Origin: JBFMHD01 sp040752395 [NCBI: Candidatus Hydrogenedentota bacterium]
GTDB taxonomy: Bacteria > JBFMHD01
Reading direction: 5' to 3'
DNA length: 8,350 nt
Assembly (NCBI GenBank): GCA_040752395.1
Contig: JBFMHD010000121.1
Coordinates: forward strand, 1 to 8,350
This document shows, one piece after another, positions 4,362 to 8,350 of this stretch. How positions within the stretch are numbered: the first letter of the stretch is position 1; the number at the start of each line of letters is the position of its first letter. The notes under the pieces were generated by a model. The model saw only the letters and a program-made list of their open reading frames with translations, was not told where the DNA came from and searched no databases. The position numbers and the translations under genes are program-made.

Positions 4362-6678
4362 TTTTTTTAATCTCTTTTGTCTTACCAGTAGATATATTGT
4401 TATTCTCTGTGGTTGCAATTTTTTCATCCTCCCTTTGTTTGGCAGCTGTTTTCTGCTGGAGTTCTTTTTTTGCTTTTTCAATATCCTCGTCTTCAGGGTA
4501 TTCGATTCTTTCATGATATAAACTGCTTAACATCCGTGAAAAAATGTCAACTGTTTTACTTAAGTCTTTAAGATTAAAATCGCATTCATCAAGCTGACCA
4601 TCAATAAACTTTTCATTAATTGTTTTCCTTATCTGTTCAACAATGTTCTTATAAGATTTTCGCTTTAAACTCCTGCACGCAGCCTCTGATGAATCAGCAA
4701 GCATAATAATAGCTGCTTCTTTGGATTGTGGTTTTGGTCCCGGGTACCTGAAATCCTCCTCACTTAACTGTGTATCAGATTCTTCACCATCTTCTATAGC
4801 ATCTCTGTAAAAAACTTTCATCAAACCTGTGCCCTGATGCTGAGCTATTATATCTATAATAGCTTGCGGTAGCCCCAATTCTTTAGCTTTTTCTATACCC
4901 TCTTTAATATGAGATTTTAATATTCCGGCGGAGATGCGCGGTTTAAGTTTATCGTGCGGATTCTCACCAGGAACCTGGTTTTCTAAATAATATTCGGCCT
5001 TCTCAATCTTCCCTATGTCATGATAATAACCACCAGCCTTACATAATAATGTATTAGCGCCAATCTCAATAGCTGCTGCTTCTGCCAAACTCGCAACCAT
5101 CTGCGAGTGCTGATATGTCCCGGGGGCTGCTACTAACATCTCCTTTAATATGGGTGCATTTAAATCAGTCAGTTCCAATAATCTAAAAGGAGAGGTTAAA
5201 TTGCCGATATTTTCTATAAATGGTAAAAGTCCAAGAACAATAACCGGCGTAAAAAAAATACCGTTGATACCCGCACAGACCATATCTGAAACTATATAAA
5301 AAATATCCCTCTTTTCAATCATAACAAATGCACTTAAAAGAACTATATAGCTAATAGTAACAAAAAGACCGCCTTTTAAGATATCAGTTCGTTTTGAGGC
5401 ATTCCTGACAGAGAAAATACCTACTATAGCACCTGACATTAAAATAAAAGGCAGTTCTAAATCACTGCCTGCTATAAATCCTATAAATATTGAAAGAAAA
5501 ATAGAGATTATAATCGAGAGCCTGTAACTTAATAATAAGGCAATTATCATAGAAATTGCAGAAAGTGGTATTATATAAAATGATAGATACAAATTTTTAT
5601 TGTAAAGAGATATGAACATAACAGGATGTAAAAACTTAATCACTAATTGAGATATACCAAGAATAAATATTGTTAAGACACAAAGTATCATCATATCACT
5701 GGTTCTGTTTAATATTCTCTGCTGAAAATATTTTAGATAAGTTATTATTATACCAAGGTATATAGCTATAAGTATTATTATACCTAATATTACCGTTTGT
5801 TGTTCTCTTCTTATACGCATTCTGACGTTGTCAATAATTTCAACCTCTTTATTTGTTACAATCTGGCCTTTTTGAAGTATCGACTCCCCTTTTTCGATAA
5901 ATATTTTGATTGTTTTTAAATCATTCTTTTTTTTCTCTTCTGGATTTTTAATTTTGGTTCTTTCTTCATCATAAACGATGGTATCTTTCACATAATATCT
6001 GATAATCTTGTAATAAATATTTCTTTGGATCTCAGGTATGTCATAACTTGATAGAATACTTTTTACCACTCCATGGATATGGTCTATATCAACTATATCA
6101 TCAAAAAGTCTGTAATAATATTTAGATTGTGAAGTATTGAAAATCCATATCTTATCTGAGGTAATAATGCCCTTATATGACTTTTTATCAAATAATATCT
6201 CTTTTTTTACTAACTCGGGCCAGAGATAATCAACCAAAATACTTTTAAAATTATCTACATCAACTATTTTTAGAAACTGTAATTCATCGATATTTAAAGT
6301 TAAAGAAAAATTATCAGTAAACAATTTTTCAAAATTAAAAGATGTATTATTCTCACTGATAAATTGTAAAAGATTTTCTATCTCATCTAATTCTTTATCA
6401 AGACTGCCAACAGTTGAGAAGACCGGGATTTTGATTGGTTTAGCGAAACGTTCTGCCCTGTCTTTTAGTGGAATCTTTTCTTCAAAATAAAATGAAAAAG
6501 GTGATTTAAAATTAACAGGTGAAGGGACTCCAATAGCGACCCCGGGTATCGATGGTGCAAAGTTCGGCATTATAACAATCACCATAACAATAACTACGAT
6601 ACCAAGAATAATCAACCGAACTATCTTTTCATAATCTAACCTTTTAAATAATTCTTTTAAATTCGGTTTGAACTTCAT
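4351..6678 (-). CDS. pgpH: 7TM-HD cyclic-di-AMP phosphodiesterase (PgpH/YqfF family)
   Basis: Membrane enzyme that in characterised members hydrolyses c-di-AMP to pApA through a cytosolic HD domain. This 775-residue protein has a first membrane segment (about 19-38), an extracytoplasmic 7TMR-HDED region (about 40-290), a block of about seven membrane helices (about 295-490), and the HD domain (about 505-725). Metal-binding residues are visible as YQHSQM (H524), YYHDIGK (H553, D554), H590, AQHQG (H614) and MLADSSEA (D662). A charged, Lys/Glu-rich tail follows from about 730. The start ATG overlaps the phoH stop in ATGA, indicating translational coupling, and the end overlaps ybeY. Length and domain order fit the family. 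All HD ligands look intact, so activity is expected; the ligand sensed by the outer domain is unknown. Confidence 0.95.
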   Translation of the reverse strand: MKFKPNLKELFKRLDYEKIVRLIILGIVVIVMVIVIMPNFAPSIPGVAIGVPSPVNFKSPFSFYFEEKIPLKDRAERFAKPIKIPVFSTVGSLDKELDEIENLLQFISENNTSFNFEKLFTDNFSLTLNIDELQFLKIVDVDNFKSILVDYLWPELVKKEILFDKKSYKGIITSDKIWIFNTSQSKYYYRLFDDIVDIDHIHGVVKSILSSYDIPEIQRNIYYKIIRYYVKDTIVYDEERTKIKNPEEKKKNDLKTIKIFIEKGESILQKGQIVTNKEVEIIDNVRMRIRREQQTVILGIIILIAIYLGIIITYLKYFQQRILNRTSDMMILCVLTIFILGISQLVIKFLHPVMFISLYNKNLYLSFYIIPLSAISMIIALLLSYRLSIIISIFLSIFIGFIAGSDLELPFILMSGAIVGIFSVRNASKRTDILKGGLFVTISYIVLLSAFVMIEKRDIFYIVSDMVCAGINGIFFTPVIVLGLLPFIENIGNLTSPFRLLELTDLNAPILKEMLVAAPGTYQHSQMVASLAEAAAIEIGANTLLCKAGGYYHDIGKIEKAEYYLENQVPGENPHDKLKPRISAGILKSHIKEGIEKAKELGLPQAIIDIIAQHQGTGLMKVFYRDAIEDGEESDTQLSEEDFRYPGPKPQSKEAAIIMLADSSEAACRSLKRKSYKNIVEQIRKTINEKFIDGQLDECDFNLKDLSKTVDIFSRMLSSLYHERIEYPEDEDIEKAKKELQQKTAAKQREDEKIATTENNNISTGKTKEIKKNEK

Positions 6679-7664
6679 TTCTTCTGTAGCCCTGGTGTTT
6701 TGTCTTTTAAAGATATACTATATTTCTCATAAGCATCTATTATGTGTTGAACAAGTTTATGACGCACGACATCTCTCTTTGACACCCTTATAAAAGCTAT
6801 CCCCTCTATACTATGTAAGATTTCCTCTGCAATAATAAGGCCGCTCTTTTCACCTTTTGGTAAATCTATTTGTGTAATATCGCCTGTTATAATAGCTTTA
6901 GAGCGAAGTCCTAATCTTGTAAGAAACATTTTCATTTGAAGATAAGTTGTATTCTGTGCTTCATCAAGGATAACGAGTGCATCGTTTAATGTTCTACCGC
7001 GCATAAAAGCTAATGGTGCTATCTCGAGGACATTATGCTGAAACATCTTCTCAAAATCAAAAGTTTCAAGCATATCATAAAGGGCATCGTATAAAGGTCT
7101 TAAATAGGGGTTTACTTTTTCTACTAAATCGCCAGGCAAAAATCCCAACTTTTCGCCGGCCTCAACCGCAGGTCTTGTTAATATGATTCTTCTTATTATT
7201 CCTTTATTAAGCAAAGAGAGCGCATACGCAACAGCAAGATATGTTTTTCCTGTGCCTGCAGGCCCGATAACAAAAATAATATCATTTTTTTTCATTGCCT
7301 CAACATACTCACGCTGGCCCGCTGTCAAAGGTCTTACAACCTTCCCCTGTCTTGAAACAAAAAGAGCGTATTGATTATCCCTGAGTAATGAATGCCCCTT
7401 CTTGAGTTCCTCAATTAAAAGTTTTACATCATCTTCTAAAATAACGTTCCCTCTGGCAAACCTCTCACTTAAAATTGAAAAAATATTCGATACCTCATCA
7501 ATCGCAGATATGGTTCCCTCAATTATAATTCTGTTGCCACGTGGTATTATTTTTACATTCTCGAAATTCTTTCTGATAATTTTTAGATTTGTATCAGCTG
7601 TCCCAAGTACCGCGAGCAGATGTTCCAACGAAGGTAGCTCAATAATCCGTCTCTCTTTTGTCAT
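6675..7664 (-). CDS. phoH: PhoH-family P-loop ATPase (YbeZ type)
   Basis: PhoH/YbeZ proteins are cytosolic nucleotide-binding proteins related to the ATPase core of superfamily 1 helicases and are genetically and physically linked to YbeY in rRNA processing. This 329-residue protein has an N-terminal KH-like region (about 1-75; the stretch IIPRGNRIIIEG is typical), then the ATPase domain with Walker A GPAGTGKT (134-141), the conserved TRPAVEAGEKLGFLPGDL, Walker B VILDEAQN (231-238) and, near the end, VSKRDVVRH (294-302). The ATG at 7664 follows AGAGGTAAC. It is the first gene of the phoH-pgpH-ybeY unit. No strong promoter was seen; TGATTATTATAGT on the minus strand (7690-7702) is a weak -10 candidate. 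No anomalies. Confidence 0.95.
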   Translation of the reverse strand: MTKERRIIELPSLEHLLAVLGTADTNLKIIRKNFENVKIIPRGNRIIIEGTISAIDEVSNIFSILSERFARGNVILEDDVKLLIEELKKGHSLLRDNQYALFVSRQGKVVRPLTAGQREYVEAMKKNDIIFVIGPAGTGKTYLAVAYALSLLNKGIIRRIILTRPAVEAGEKLGFLPGDLVEKVNPYLRPLYDALYDMLETFDFEKMFQHNVLEIAPLAFMRGRTLNDALVILDEAQNTTYLQMKMFLTRLGLRSKAIITGDITQIDLPKGEKSGLIIAEEILHSIEGIAFIRVSKRDVVRHKLVQHIIDAYEKYSISLKDKTPGLQKK

Positions 7665-7700
7665 TGTTACCTCTTCGAAAAGCGTTGTGACTATAATAAT

Positions 7701-7820
7701 CAGGCTTCAGACTTCGGGCTCTTCAGTCTCCAGGCTCCTGGCTTCAGGCTCCAGCCGGCCGTAGTCCGTAGCCTGTAGTCTGTAGCCTAACGCCAGCCTT
7801 TTATACTGTCTTCTGTCTTC
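7701..7820. repeat. Mosaic heptamer array between aspS and phoH
   Basis: The spacer is built from degenerate 7-bp units. CCGTAGT/CCGTAGC/CTGTAGT/CTGTAGC runs at 7760-7787, CAGGCTT/CAGACTT/CGGGCT types at 7701-7750, and TGTCTTC x2 at 7807-7820. Part of it matches 1594-1611. Self-complementary stretches such as GCCGGC and AGGCTC/GAGCCT could pair in RNA, but I do not see a proper terminator for aspS. Confidence 0.75.
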
Positions 7821-7832
7821 TTTCATATCATC

Positions 7833-8350
7833 TCATCTATCAACTGTTTTGATTCCGATTTCATCAAGCTGGTCTTCTGAAACTATAGAAGGTGCATCAG
7901 AGAGCGGACAGATACCTTTTTGTGTTTTTGGGAACGCTATAACATCGCGTATGGATTTTTCGCCTGTGATTATCATTACAATTCTATCAAGCCCAAGCGC
8001 TATGCCACCGTGCGGTGGCGCACCATATGATAACGCATCAAGTAAAAATCCAAACTTTAATCGCGCTGCTTCAGGCGTGATACCTAAAAGAGAAAATACC
8101 TTGCTCTGAATATCCTGTCTGTGTATCCTGATACTGCCCCCCCCTATCTCCACGCCATTAAGTACAATATCATAAGCTCTGGCTCTAACTTTAGAGGGGT
8201 CAGTAGTTAAAAACTCTATGTCTTCTAATCGCGGAGACGTAAATGGATGATGAACCGCAACATATCTTCTCTCCTTTTCATCCCACTCAAACAATGGAAA
8301 CCCTTTCACCCATAAAAATGCAAGTTTCTTATTATCAATAAGGTTCAACC
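7833..8350 (-). CDS. aspS: Aspartyl-tRNA synthetase, C-terminal part (5' end beyond the window)
   Basis: Class II synthetase that charges tRNA-Asp (or Asp/Asn in non-discriminating forms). The visible 172 codons cover the end of the bacterial GAD insertion and the C-terminal catalytic part. Motifs seen are [59 protein letters not shown] followed by GLDRIVMII (class II motif 3), and [13 protein letters not shown]. The frame is open to the window edge; TTG at 8348 is an internal codon, not a start. The usual WVxDFPLFE reads WVKGFPLFE here, a change outside the catalytic residues. Only repeats separate it from phoH, so an operon with phoH is possible but unproven. Whether it is discriminating cannot be told from this part. 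Confidence 0.95.
   Translation of the reverse strand, partial: LNLIDNKKLAFLWVKGFPLFEWDEKERRYVAVHHPFTSPRLEDIEFLTTDPSKVRARAYDIVLNGVEIGGGSIRIHRQDIQSKVFSLLGITPEAARLKFGFLLDALSYGAPPHGGIALGLDRIVMIITGEKSIRDVIAFPKTQKGICPLSDAPSIVSEDQLDEIGIKTVDR

Noticed and set aside
4362-4514. Upstream extension of the ybeY frame by 51 codons
   Set aside because: It lies inside pgpH in another frame, is a Lys/Arg-rich shadow of that gene's charged tail, and shows no YbeY N-terminal features. The ATG at 4361 fits better.
7701-7820. Regularly repeated units that might suggest a CRISPR array
   Set aside because: The units are contiguous, degenerate 7-mers without spacers, and no cas gene is nearby.

Overview
The window is an AT-rich stretch of bacterial chromosome. 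Every convincing gene lies on the minus strand, so transcription runs from high to low coordinates. A flagellin gene, the phoH/pgpH/ybeY cluster and bacterial AspRS indicate a flagellated bacterium. The many short heptameric intergenic repeats and an orphan archaeo-eukaryotic-type primase suggest an uncultivated lineage. I cannot name the phylum from this sequence alone.

Reading in the direction of transcription: (1) 8350-7833 is the C-terminal part of aspS, cut by the window edge. (2) 7832-7665 is a spacer filled with 7-bp repeats. (3) 7664-3936 is a tightly packed, partly overlapping operon phoH (ybeZ) - pgpH (yqfF-type HD phosphodiesterase) - ybeY, coding for an RNA-linked P-loop ATPase, a membrane c-di-AMP phosphodiesterase and a putative rRNA-processing endoribonuclease. 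ybeY has two oddities: the third histidine of its metal motif is Asp, and its last codons lie in a repeat. (4) 3935-3768 is a spacer made almost wholly of small repeats. (5) 3767-2352 is an orphan 471-residue protein that I read as an AEP-superfamily primase: a PriS-like catalytic part followed by a cysteine-bearing PriL-C-terminal-like part. (6) 2345-1775 holds more repeats, then a decayed hicB-hicA toxin-antitoxin pair with frameshifts in both genes and the toxin's catalytic segment missing. (7) 1773-1422 holds a 23-bp inverted repeat pair and a compact transcription unit (near-consensus promoter, very strong Shine-Dalgarno, terminator, no convincing ORF), which is a candidate small RNA or orphaned leader. 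(8) 1421-958 is a long non-coding leader with hairpins and direct repeats in front of (9) a short flagellin gene, 957-121. (10) 120-1 holds octamer repeats and a second copy of a 43-bp dispersed element.

The most notable items are the orphan primase bracketed by inverted copies of a repeat, the broken HicBA module, the candidate small RNA, the YbeY metal-ligand substitution, and the density of unrelated 7-bp repeat families. All functional statements rest on motif recognition by eye. No database search was possible.
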